Below are positions 8,071-16,744 of a DNA stretch of 64,000 bases, in pieces. The notes beneath the pieces are model-generated. The model did not search any database and was not told the origin of the DNA. It saw only the letters and a list, made by a program, of their open reading frames with translations. This DNA is from an uncultured Clostridia bacterium. Lineage in GTDB: Bacteria > Bacillota > Clostridia > Oscillospirales > Ruminococcaceae. How positions within the stretch are numbered: position 1 is the stretch's first letter; each line of letters begins with the position of its first letter. A program made the position numbers and the translations under genes. The stretch is taken from contig CANQXX010000001.1 of NCBI GenBank assembly GCA_947627905.1, forward strand, positions 62,001 through 126,000. Direction: 5' to 3'.

Positions 8071-9378
8071 ATGAATATTTATTTTTTCACCTTTGGCTGC
8101 AAGGTCAATCTTTATGAAACAGAAAATATGAAAGAGCTTTTTTCCGAAGCAGGATATACGGTCTCTGAGACGGAACAGGAAGCAGATATCTTTATTATCA
8201 ACTCCTGCACCGTTACAGAAAACGGAGATAAAAAAATGAAAAAAGAACTCCGCCGTCTTAAACGCACCTATCCGGAATGTATAATAGTCCTTACCGGCTG
8301 CTTTCCGCAGGCTTTTTACGACAAAGCGGAGCAGATCCGTGAGGCTGATATAATTACAGGCACAAAAAACCGCAGTATGCTTCCGGCTATTGTTTCCAAT
8401 CACATCAAAGACCGGAAAAGAACGGTTAATGTATCCCAATACAACAGAAAAGAAGCGTTTGAAAGCTGTTCAAACAAAGGCTACTGGAACAACACCAGAG
8501 CATTTATAAAGATACAGGACGGCTGCGGAATGTTCTGCACATACTGTATTATCCCGTATTCGCGAGGAAATTTCCGCTCAAAACCGCTTGATGACATAAT
8601 TCACGAGGCAGAAAACCTTGCAGCCGCAGGACACAAAGAGTTAGTCCTTACGGGAATAAATCTTTCATTTTACGGGATAGATCTTGGAAAACGGCTTGTG
8701 GACGCTGTGGAAGCAGTTTGCAGGATAAATGGCATAGAACGGGTAAGGCTAAGCTCTATAGAGCCGGAAATGATAACCTATGAAGATATTAAACGCTTTT
8801 CTGCGCTTGAAAAGCTATGCCCTCACTTTCATCTTTCCCTGCAAAGCGGCTGCGACAAAACACTCAGAGCGATGAACAGGCACTATCTTTCGGAGGATTA
8901 TGAAAAACTGGTCTCAGCGCTGCGCGAAAACTTTACCGACTGTTCCATAACTACAGATATAATGGTAGGTTTTCCGGACGAAACCGACAATGATTTTCAG
9001 CAATCGCTGGATTTTGCAAAAAGTATAGGCTTTGCCAAAGCGCATATTTTCCCATATTCACGGAGAAAAGGCACTCCGGCTGCTGAAATGCCGGACCAGA
9101 TATCTCAGGACATCAAACGCCGTCGGGCTGCCGAAATGGAAGAAGCAATGTCAGAAAGCCGTGAAAAATTTCTTTCAAGCCAGATAGGAAAAGTATTTCC
9201 GGTGCTTTTTGAACGGGAAAAACAGGACGGTATCCATAATGGGTACACTCCAAATTATACAAAAGTAAAAATATTAACAAAATATTCAGATAAAAGTTTG
9301 CGCAATGAACTTTTTTATGTTAAAATAATAGGGACGGAAAAAGATTTCTGTATCGGCGAAATAGTATCAAACCATTAA
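8071..9378 (+). CDS. mtaB: tRNA t6A37 methylthiotransferase MtaB
   Basis: Radical-SAM enzyme that converts t6A37 to ms2t6A37 in tRNAs reading ANN codons. The 435 residues follow the MiaB-like order. The N-terminal UPF0004 domain has three cluster cysteines (FGCKVNL, INSCTVT, LTGCF). The radical-SAM core carries CxxxCxxC at Cys152, Cys156 and Cys159 (GCGMFCTYCIIPYSRG). A C-terminal TRAM-like region follows. FGCKVNLYE and SRGNFRSKP favour the MtaB branch over MiaB or RimO. The ribosome site is poor (GTGGTG). It ends 14 nt before purL and is probably co-transcribed with it. Confidence 0.9.
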   Translation: MNIYFFTFGCKVNLYETENMKELFSEAGYTVSETEQEADIFIINSCTVTENGDKKMKKELRRLKRTYPECIIVLTGCFPQAFYDKAEQIREADIITGTKNRSMLPAIVSNHIKDRKRTVNVSQYNRKEAFESCSNKGYWNNTRAFIKIQDGCGMFCTYCIIPYSRGNFRSKPLDDIIHEAENLAAAGHKELVLTGINLSFYGIDLGKRLVDAVEAVCRINGIERVRLSSIEPEMITYEDIKRFSALEKLCPHFHLSLQSGCDKTLRAMNRHYLSEDYEKLVSALRENFTDCSITTDIMVGFPDETDNDFQQSLDFAKSIGFAKAHIFPYSRRKGTPAAEMPDQISQDIKRRRAAEMEEAMSESREKFLSSQIGKVFPVLFEREKQDGIHNGYTPNYTKVKILTKYSDKSLRNELFYVKIIGTEKDFCIGEIVSNH

Positions 9379-9392
9379 GGAGAGTATAAATT

Positions 9393-12300
9393 ATGTCAGT
9401 CTATCGTATTTATGTTGAGAAAAAGCCCGAATATGCCGTTGAGGCAAAAAATCTTCTTTCGGATATCAAAACAGCTTTGCGCATGGACGGTCTGCGTAAT
9501 ATCCGTATAATGAACCGTTATGATGCGGAAGGTCTGAGCAAGGAGGATTTTGAACTTGCAGCGGAAAATGTATTTGCAGAGCCTGCCGTTGATGTTTGCA
9601 GCAGGACGCTTCCTGAGTTAAAAGACAGCGAATCGGTATTTGCTGTTGAATTTCTTCCCGGTCAGTTCGATCAGCGGGCAGATTCCTGTGAACAATGTAT
9701 ACAGATACTTACTCAGGGCGAACGCTGCCGTATCCGTAATGCAAGAATTTATATCATAGACGGCAAGCTGTCCGATACTGAAATGGAAAAGCTGAAGCAT
9801 TACATAATTAACCCGGTTGAAAGCCGTGAGGCTTCTCTTGAAGAAGTCGAAACGCTTGCTTCAGATCACGATATCCCTACAGAAGTAAAGACTCTTGAAA
9901 ATTTTATTTATCTTGAAGAAGTCGAGCTCGCAAAATTTATAAATGACTATGGTCTTGCAATGGATCTGGACGATATAAAATTCTGCCAGAATTACTTCAA
10001 GAATGAAGAAAAACGCGATCCTACCATTACCGAAATAAGAATGATAGATACTTATTGGTCGGATCACTGCCGTCATACAACTTTTTCAACGATAATCGAC
10101 GACGCGTCTATAAATGCCGACTATATACAAAAAACTTACGATAAATACATTGAAGTGCGCAAAGAACTCGGAAGAAGCGATAAACCCATAACTCTTATGG
10201 ATATTGCAACGATCGCCGCAAAAAAACTTAAAAAAGACGGTATCCTTAAAGATCTTGACGAATCCGAGGAGATCAATGCCTGCTCTGTAAAGATCAAGGT
10301 CGATGTTGACGGTGAGCTTCAGGACTGGCTGCTTATGTTCAAGAACGAAACTCACAATCACCCTACCGAGATCGAACCTTTCGGCGGTGCTGCTACCTGT
10401 CTCGGCGGCGCTATCCGCGATCCGCTGTCCGGACGTTCATATGTTTATCAAGCAATGAGAGTCACCGGCGCTGCAAATCCGCTTGTTCCGGTCGAAGATA
10501 CCATTCACGGAAAACTGCCGCAAAGAAAGATAACCGTAGGTGCTGCTAACGGTTACAGTTCATACGGAAACCAGATAGGTCTTGCCACAGGTCATGTTTC
10601 GGAAGTATATCACCCCGGATATGTTGCAAAACGCCTTGAAATAGGCGCTGTTCTTGGCGCTGCTCCTATTGAAAACGTTATACGCGAAGTTCCTGTTCCC
10701 GACGATGTTATAATACTTCTCGGCGGAAGAACGGGACGCGACGGCTGCGGCGGAGCAACAGGTTCTTCAAAATCACACACCGAGGCTTCGCTGGAACACT
10801 GCGGCGCAGAAGTTCAGAAAGGTAACCCTGCCGAGGAAAGAAAATTACAGAGGCTGTTCAGAAATCCGGAAGTAACAAAAATGATAAAGCGCTGCAACGA
10901 TTTCGGCGCAGGCGGCGTTTCGGTAGCTATCGGAGAGCTTACAGACGGTCTTGTTATCGACCTTAATAAAGTTCCTAAAAAATACGACGGTCTTGACGGC
11001 ACAGAACTTGCTATCTCCGAAAGTCAGGAAAGAATGGCTGTAGTTGTCCGCAGGGAGGACGAAGAAAAATTCATTGCCGAAGCCGCAAAGGAAAATCTTG
11101 AAGCAACAAAGGTCGCCATAGTTACCGAAGAACCGCGTCTTAAAATGACATGGAACGGAAAGATAATAGTTGATCTTTCAAGAGAGTTTCTCAATTCCAA
11201 CGGTGCTGAAAAGCACACCACCGCAGCAGTTCCTATACCTGTTACAACACAGATAAAAACATACAGCGACACTCCCGAAAGCTGGGAACAGCTTATGAGC
11301 AATTTGAATGTATGCTCTCAGAAAGGTCTTGTTGAACGCTTTGACTCCACAATCGGAGCAGGAACTGTACTTATGCCTTACGGAGGCGCTTATCAGCTCA
11401 CTCCTACACAGGCTATGGCTGCAAAAATACCCGTCCTTAAAGGTGAAACGGATACCTGTTCCATAATGGGCTGGGGCTATAATCCTTACATAAGTGATAA
11501 AAGTCCCTACCACGGCGCAATATTTGCCGTTATTGAATCCATAGCAAAGGTAGTTGCAGCCGGAGGAAGCTACAAGAACTGCTGGCTGACATTCCAGGAA
11601 TATTTTGAAAGAACACAGGATAATCCTACACGCTGGGGAAAACCTTTCTCCGCACTTTTAGGTGCTTTTAAAGCTCAGCTTGAACTTGGCTGCGGCGCTA
11701 TAGGCGGAAAGGACTCAATGTCCGGTACATTTGAGAATATCGACGTTCCTGCAACACTGGTCTCATTTGCTGTATCAACGGCATCGGCAAAGAAAATAAT
11801 CTCTCCTGAGTTCAAAAAAGCAGGTGACAAAGTTATCCTCATAACTCCGGATCTTGACGAAAACGGTCTGCCTGTATTCGACAGTGTAAAATCATGCTAT
11901 GAACGGGTCGAACAGCTTATTGCTGACGGTTCCGCTGCGGCTGTTTGGACGCTTGGCTTTGGCGGCGTTGCCGAAGCGGTAGCTAAGATGTCCTTAGGAA
12001 ACAGGATAGGATTTAAATTCAGCAAAAAACTCTCCGACGACCTGATGTTCTATTCAAGGTACGGTGCGTTTGTTATCGAGCTTAACGGTGACCCATTCAC
12101 TGTAGAGAATATCATCGGTGAAACTATTCCGGAATATATTATTGACTGCAAAACATACACCGTTGACATGACAAAGATACAGAAAAAATGGGAGGACAAG
12201 CTCGAACCTATATTCCCCTGCAATATAAAAACCGAACAGAAGCCTGCAAAGATATTCACATATACCGCTAAAGACCCCGTACAGCACGCTTCATCATTTG

Positions 12301-13100
12301 CAAAGCCGAGAGTGCTTATACCGGTATTCCCCGGTACTAACTGCGAATATGACACAGCAAGAATTTTTGAACGCGCCGGAGCATGTCCGGAAATAGCAGT
12401 TATAAAAAATCTTTCATCTTCTGCTCTGGAAGAAAGCGTTTTATACTTTGAAAAGGCTGTAAAACAAAGTCAGATAATCATGATACCGGGCGGATTTTCC
12501 GGAGGAGACGAGCCTGACGGTTCCGGAAAGTTTATTACTGCATTTTTCAGAAATCCTCGTATAAAAGAAGCCGTACAAGACCTTATGGATAACCGTGACG
12601 GTCTTATGCTCGGAATATGCAACGGTTTCCAGGCTCTTATAAAGCTGGGACTTGTCCCATACGGAAAGATAGTTGACATGACGGATAATTCCCCTACTCT
12701 GACGTTCAACACCATAGGCAGACACCAGTCAATGATGGTACAGACAAGAGTTGCTTCCAATAAATCTCCGTGGCTTGCAGGCTGTGAAGTCGGAGACATT
12801 CACAGAGTAGCTATCTCACACGGTGAAGGACGTTTTGTAGCTTCTCCGGAGCTTATCAAACAGCTTGCTGACAACGGTCAGATAGCATTCCAGTATGTAG
12901 ATATGAACGGCGAGCCTACACTTGATATCCGTTACAATCCGAATACTTCCTATGAAGCTATAGAGGGAATAACTTCTCCCGACGGACGTATCCTCGGCAA
13001 AATGGCTCACAGCGAACGTATAGGTTCGGATATATGCAAAAATGTTCCCGGAAACAAGGATCAGAAGATATTTGAAAGCGGAGTTGCATATTTCAAATAA
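9393..13100 (+). CDS. purL: Phosphoribosylformylglycinamidine synthase, large single-chain form
   Basis: Fourth step of purine synthesis: ATP- and glutamine-dependent FGAR amidation. At 1235 residues it is the one-chain type, with an N-terminal PurS-like domain, two AIRS-like halves (IDTYWSDHCRHTTF, KNETHNHPTEIEPFGGAATC) and a C-terminal class-I glutamine amidotransferase. The last contains VFPGTNCEYD, MIPGGFSGGDE and the nucleophile in GICNGFQAL (Cys1076). Most Firmicutes use separate PurS, PurQ and PurL, so the fused form is a useful taxonomic clue. AAGGAGAG precedes the ATG. No other pur gene is adjacent. Confidence 0.96.
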   Translation: MSVYRIYVEKKPEYAVEAKNLLSDIKTALRMDGLRNIRIMNRYDAEGLSKEDFELAAENVFAEPAVDVCSRTLPELKDSESVFAVEFLPGQFDQRADSCEQCIQILTQGERCRIRNARIYIIDGKLSDTEMEKLKHYIINPVESREASLEEVETLASDHDIPTEVKTLENFIYLEEVELAKFINDYGLAMDLDDIKFCQNYFKNEEKRDPTITEIRMIDTYWSDHCRHTTFSTIIDDASINADYIQKTYDKYIEVRKELGRSDKPITLMDIATIAAKKLKKDGILKDLDESEEINACSVKIKVDVDGELQDWLLMFKNETHNHPTEIEPFGGAATCLGGAIRDPLSGRSYVYQAMRVTGAANPLVPVEDTIHGKLPQRKITVGAANGYSSYGNQIGLATGHVSEVYHPGYVAKRLEIGAVLGAAPIENVIREVPVPDDVIILLGGRTGRDGCGGATGSSKSHTEASLEHCGAEVQKGNPAEERKLQRLFRNPEVTKMIKRCNDFGAGGVSVAIGELTDGLVIDLNKVPKKYDGLDGTELAISESQERMAVVVRREDEEKFIAEAAKENLEATKVAIVTEEPRLKMTWNGKIIVDLSREFLNSNGAEKHTTAAVPIPVTTQIKTYSDTPESWEQLMSNLNVCSQKGLVERFDSTIGAGTVLMPYGGAYQLTPTQAMAAKIPVLKGETDTCSIMGWGYNPYISDKSPYHGAIFAVIESIAKVVAAGGSYKNCWLTFQEYFERTQDNPTRWGKPFSALLGAFKAQLELGCGAIGGKDSMSGTFENIDVPATLVSFAVSTASAKKIISPEFKKAGDKVILITPDLDENGLPVFDSVKSCYERVEQLIADGSAAAVWTLGFGGVAEAVAKMSLGNRIGFKFSKKLSDDLMFYSRYGAFVIELNGDPFTVENIIGETIPEYIIDCKTYTVDMTKIQKKWEDKLEPIFPCNIKTEQKPAKIFTYTAKDPVQHASSFAKPRVLIPVFPGTNCEYDTARIFERAGACPEIAVIKNLSSSALEESVLYFEKAVKQSQIIMIPGGFSGGDEPDGSGKFITAFFRNPRIKEAVQDLMDNRDGLMLGICNGFQALIKLGLVPYGKIVDMTDNSPTLTFNTIGRHQSMMVQTRVASNKSPWLAGCEVGDIHRVAISHGEGRFVASPELIKQLADNGQIAFQYVDMNGEPTLDIRYNPNTSYEAIEGITSPDGRILGKMAHSERIGSDICKNVPGNKDQKIFESGVAYFK

Positions 13101-13120
13101 AAATATTCTGATAAACAATT

Positions 13121-13160
13121 ATCCCACCGGCTTTGATACCAAAAAACCGGTGGGATATTT
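13121..13160 (+). terminator. Intrinsic terminator after purL
   Basis: Perfect 10-bp stem ATCCCACCGG / CCGGTGGGAT followed by ATTTTATA. Confidence 0.85.
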
Positions 13161-13268
13161 TATATAGTACATTCTGTAATACTTTTCAAGTATGGCAAAA
13201 CCAATAAAATATGTATTTGCTATTTTAAATATCTTATATTATAATTAATACAAAAAGGTGGATCGGTA

Positions 13269-13298
13269 TTGACAAAACCATATAATAAATAATATAAT
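13269..13298 (+). promoter_or_regulatory. Consensus sigma-A promoter for the hydrolase-DUF3737 pair
   Basis: TTGACA, 18 nt, TATAAT: both hexamers are perfect. It leaves a leader of about 47 nt to the 13352 start. Confidence 0.8.
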
Positions 13299-13351
13299 TG
13301 AATAAGAAACATTGTTTTAAATTATAAAAATACGAAAGGCAGGCTGCGAAA

Positions 13352-14341
13352 ATGTCAGAAGCGTTAAATCTTACAAAAGAATGGGATAAAACATTTCCCA
13401 AAAGCGAAAAAGTAAACCATAGCAAGGTAACTTTTCCAAACCGTTACGGAATTACTCTTGCGGCGGATATGTATGTTCCAAAAAATGCAGATGTGAAACT
13501 TCCTGCAATTGCGGTCTGCGGACCTTTTGGAGCGGTAAAGGAGCAGGCTTCCGGGCTTTACGCCCAGACAATGGCGGAATATGGTTTCCTGACAATTGCC
13601 TTTGACCCGTCTTTTACCGGTGAAAGCGGCGGAACTCCCCGTTATATGGCTTCTCCGGATATAAATACGGAAGATTTCATGGCGGCAGTTGACTTCCTTT
13701 CCGTTCAGGAAAATGTTGATCCGGAAAAGATAGGGATCATCGGCATATGCGGCTGGGGCGGAATGGCTCTGAATACTGCCGCTCTTGATACAAGGATAAA
13801 AGCAACTGTAGCTTCAACAATGTATGATATGGCAAGAGTAAATGCCAACGGTTATTTTGATTCCGAAAACAGCGAAGAACAGCGTTACGAAAAGAAAAAG
13901 GCATTGAACGCACAGCGCATTGCCGATCTCAAAAACGGTTCATATCAGTTGGGCGGCGGAGTTGTTGACCCGCTGCCGGCAGACGCGCCGTTCTTTGTAA
14001 AGGACTATTATGCATATTATAAAACAGAAAGAGGCTATCATGAACGTTCTCTCAATTCCAACGGAGGCTGGAACGTTACAGGCTGTATGTCGTTTATGAA
14101 CCAGCCTATAAATTGTTATACAAACGAAATTCGCAGTGCAGTTCTCATTATCCACGGCGAAAAAGCCCATTCCTGCTATTTCAGCAAAGACGCTTACGCC
14201 GCTATGACAAAAGACAGCAAATATGCCGGCAATAAGGAACTCCTTATTATTCCCGATGCAGTTCATACGGATCTTTATGATAATATCAACGTTATTCCTT
14301 TTGAAAAGATAAACAAGTTTTTTAAAGACAATTTAACATAA
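13352..14341 (+). CDS. Alpha/beta hydrolase superfamily protein with Trp at the nucleophile elbow
   Basis: A 329-residue alpha/beta-fold protein of the YcjY/dienelactone-hydrolase type. It has VTFPNRYGITLAADMYVP, the oxyanion region CGPFG, AFDPSFTGESGG and, late, VLIIHGEKAHSCYF and AVHTDLYD, which supply the Asp and His positions. At the elbow, relatives read GICGSGGY; this protein reads GICGWGG (131-137), with Trp135 where serine is expected and Cys133 nearby. It may be inactive, use Cys133, or bind rather than cleave a ligand. No signal peptide. It begins 54 nt after a consensus promoter and ends 15 nt before a DUF3737 gene. Confidence 0.75.
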   Translation: MSEALNLTKEWDKTFPKSEKVNHSKVTFPNRYGITLAADMYVPKNADVKLPAIAVCGPFGAVKEQASGLYAQTMAEYGFLTIAFDPSFTGESGGTPRYMASPDINTEDFMAAVDFLSVQENVDPEKIGIIGICGWGGMALNTAALDTRIKATVASTMYDMARVNANGYFDSENSEEQRYEKKKALNAQRIADLKNGSYQLGGGVVDPLPADAPFFVKDYYAYYKTERGYHERSLNSNGGWNVTGCMSFMNQPINCYTNEIRSAVLIIHGEKAHSCYFSKDAYAAMTKDSKYAGNKELLIIPDAVHTDLYDNINVIPFEKINKFFKDNLT

Positions 14342-14356
14342 TGAAGAAGGATCAAT

Positions 14357-15196
14357 ATGCAGATAATTGAAAATATGACATTTGACGAAGAACGTGCTTT
14401 ATATGGAAGCCGGGACGTTACCGCAAGGAACTGCTCATTTGACGGCCCTGCCGACGGGGAGAGCGCATTCAAGGAAAGTCGCAATATTACCGCAGAAAAC
14501 TGTTATTTCAATTTAAGATACCCATTCTGGCATAACAGCGGGCTTGTGATCTCAAATTCCGAAATGACCGAAAACTGCCGTGCCGCACTATGGTATACCG
14601 ATCATGCGGAAATTTCAGATACTAAGCTGCATGGAATAAAGGCTCTGCGGGAATGTTCCGATATAACTATCCGTGACTGTGACGTTATATCTCCCGAATT
14701 TGGCTGGTCGGTAAATAATATCACTATGGAAAATGTCAATGCCGTAAGCGAATATTTTATGATGCGGTCGGAAAATATGAAATTCAAAAATGTTGAGCTT
14801 GACGGAAAATATTCATTTCAGTATATAAAAAACGCTGAGTTTGAAAATTGTAAATTCATTACAAAAGACGCTTTCTGGCACGGCGAAAATATAACCGTTC
14901 GGAACAGTACCATAAAAAGTGAATATCTTGCATGGTATTCCAATGGGCTTACGCTTATCGACTGCAAAATTATCGGAACACAGCCGTTTTGTTACTGCAA
15001 AAACTTAAAACTTATAAACTGTGAAATGACAGACACCGATCTTGCATTTGAAAAATCCTCTGTAGATGCGGACATCATTACACCTGTAATAAGCATAAAA
15101 AATCCCGCAAGCGGAATTATAAGAGTTCCGAAGGTCGGGGAGATAATTCGCACCGATCCGGAATCAAAAGGTGAGATAATTATTAAAAACACATAA
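14357..15196 (+). CDS. DUF3737 beta-helix-like protein
   Basis: A 279-residue protein made of short degenerate repeats that look like turns of a parallel beta-helix: ITAENCYF, LVISNSEM, ITIRDCDV, MKFKNVEL, AEFENCKF, ITVRNSTI, LTLIDCKI, LKLINCEM. Conserved segments such as RALYGSRDV and PFWHNSGL mark it as DUF3737, whose biochemical role is unknown; the fold resembles pectate-lyase helices. No signal peptide, so cytosolic. It sits 15 nt after the hydrolase with AAGGAT upstream and is probably co-transcribed. No catalytic residues can be assigned. Confidence 0.8.
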   Translation: MQIIENMTFDEERALYGSRDVTARNCSFDGPADGESAFKESRNITAENCYFNLRYPFWHNSGLVISNSEMTENCRAALWYTDHAEISDTKLHGIKALRECSDITIRDCDVISPEFGWSVNNITMENVNAVSEYFMMRSENMKFKNVELDGKYSFQYIKNAEFENCKFITKDAFWHGENITVRNSTIKSEYLAWYSNGLTLIDCKIIGTQPFCYCKNLKLINCEMTDTDLAFEKSSVDADIITPVISIKNPASGIIRVPKVGEIIRTDPESKGEIIIKNT

Positions 15197-15201
15197 CAAA
15201 A

Positions 15202-15234
15202 AACGAGACTTCTGTTATCAGAAAGTCTCGTTTT
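15202..15234. terminator. Bidirectional terminator between DUF3737 gene and spoIVA
   Basis: ACGAGACTT / AAGTCTCGT stem around a CTG...CAG loop, flanked by A-runs and T-runs on both sides, between convergent genes. Confidence 0.85.
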
Positions 15235-15237
15235 CCT

Positions 15238-16716
15238 TTAAAGTATAAAACAGATAAGTCCTCCGCAGCCTTCGTTGATAATACGTTCAAGGGTCTCCTG
15301 AAGTTTCAGCCGCGCATCGACTGGCATTCTGTAAAGTTTATTGTGAAGCCCTTCATTTACAAGCTCATGCAGAGATTTGCCGAAAATGTTTGATTCCCAT
15401 ATTTTCTGGGGATTTTCCTCAAATTCTTTCAGAAGATACATTACAAGCTCTTCCGACTGCTTTTCAGAACCTACAATGGGACTGACTTCCGTTACGATAT
15501 CCGCTTTCATCATATGTATGGACGGCGCAGATGCACGGAGCCGAACGCCGTATTTTCCGCCCTGCTTTACTATTTCCGGCTCTTCAAGAGAAAGCTCGTC
15601 GATAGTAGGCATAACTATTCCATATCCCGTTGCTTCTACTTCGGAAAGAGCATTTTCTATCTTTTCGTACTTCTTTCTTATGGCAGTAAGTTCTTTCAGA
15701 AGCGGCATAAGATCGCTTTCTCCGGCAATATCTATACCTGTTTCCTCGCCTATTATCTTATAGAAAAGATTATTTTTTAGGTCTACTTCTACCTCAGCGC
15801 TTCCCTTTCCAAGGTCGATATCGGATATCATGGCTCGGCAGATATTTTCATCGTCCATTATCTTTTCTTCCACTCCGTTTACGTCCCTGACAAATCTTAC
15901 GTTTTCATAAGCGGAACGAATAGTGCTGAAAACATCATTTTTAAGCCAATGACCCTTTGCAAGACCTGTTATCCATTTGGGCATACATATATTTATTTCC
16001 TTTATAGGGAACGCATAAAGTATCTGCCTGAGGATATAGCTTATATCTTTTTCTTCCAGATCGACACAGTTTACCGGAAGCACCGGTGTACCGTACTTTT
16101 CGGTAAGCTGTTCAGCAAGCTGCCGTGATTCGTTTGATTCCGGATATAAACAGTTCAGAAGTACAACAAAAGGTTTGTTTATGGAATTAAGCTCTTCAAT
16201 GACGCGCTGCTCGGATTCTTCATACTCCTCACGGGGAATGTCCGAAATACTGCCGTCTGTAGTGATGACAAGACCTATAGTTGAATGATCCTGTATTACC
16301 TTCCGTGTACCTACCTCAGCTGCCATGGCAAACGGGACTTCTTCCTCAAACCAAGGAGTTACGACCATTCTCGGAGCCTCATTTTCAATGTATCCTATGG
16401 CGCTTGGAACGATATAGCCTACGCAGTCTATCATTCTTACGTTAAAGCGTGTCTTGTCGCCGATAGTGACTTCAACAGCTTCTTCGGGAATGAACTTAGG
16501 CTCGGTGGTCATGATAGTTTTTCCTGCCGATGATTGGGGAAGCTCATCTACCGCTCGTTCACGGCGGTATTCGCTGGAAATATTGGGGATAACGAGCTGT
16601 TCCATAAATTTTTTTATGAATGTTGATTTTCCTGTACGGACGGGACCTACAACTCCTATGTATATGTCACCGTCGGTACGCTTTGCAATATCGCAGTAAA
16701 TATCATTATTTGTCAT
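15238..16716 (-). CDS. spoIVA: Stage IV sporulation protein A (spore-coat base-layer ATPase)
   Basis: ATPase that polymerises on the forespore surface and anchors the spore coat. Full family length (492 residues). The TRAFAC-type P-loop GPVRTGKST (24-32) is preceded by YIGVV. Then come the switch-like TTEPKFIPEEAVEV, MIDCVGYIVPSAIGY, and the C-terminal region ending in GLICFIL, used for coat anchoring in relatives. GGAGG precedes the ATG. It lies 28 nt downstream of a DUF3794/LysM gene on the same strand, so the two are very probably one sporulation operon. Mother-cell (sigma-E) expression is expected from the family; I found no convincing sigma-E promoter. Confidence 0.96.
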   Translation of the reverse strand: MTNNDIYCDIAKRTDGDIYIGVVGPVRTGKSTFIKKFMEQLVIPNISSEYRRERAVDELPQSSAGKTIMTTEPKFIPEEAVEVTIGDKTRFNVRMIDCVGYIVPSAIGYIENEAPRMVVTPWFEEEVPFAMAAEVGTRKVIQDHSTIGLVITTDGSISDIPREEYEESEQRVIEELNSINKPFVVLLNCLYPESNESRQLAEQLTEKYGTPVLPVNCVDLEEKDISYILRQILYAFPIKEINICMPKWITGLAKGHWLKNDVFSTIRSAYENVRFVRDVNGVEEKIMDDENICRAMISDIDLGKGSAEVEVDLKNNLFYKIIGEETGIDIAGESDLMPLLKELTAIRKKYEKIENALSEVEATGYGIVMPTIDELSLEEPEIVKQGGKYGVRLRASAPSIHMMKADIVTEVSPIVGSEKQSEELVMYLLKEFEENPQKIWESNIFGKSLHELVNEGLHNKLYRMPVDARLKLQETLERIINEGCGGLICFIL

Positions 16717-16744
16717 TCAGGTATACCTCCATTTTTATATCGGA

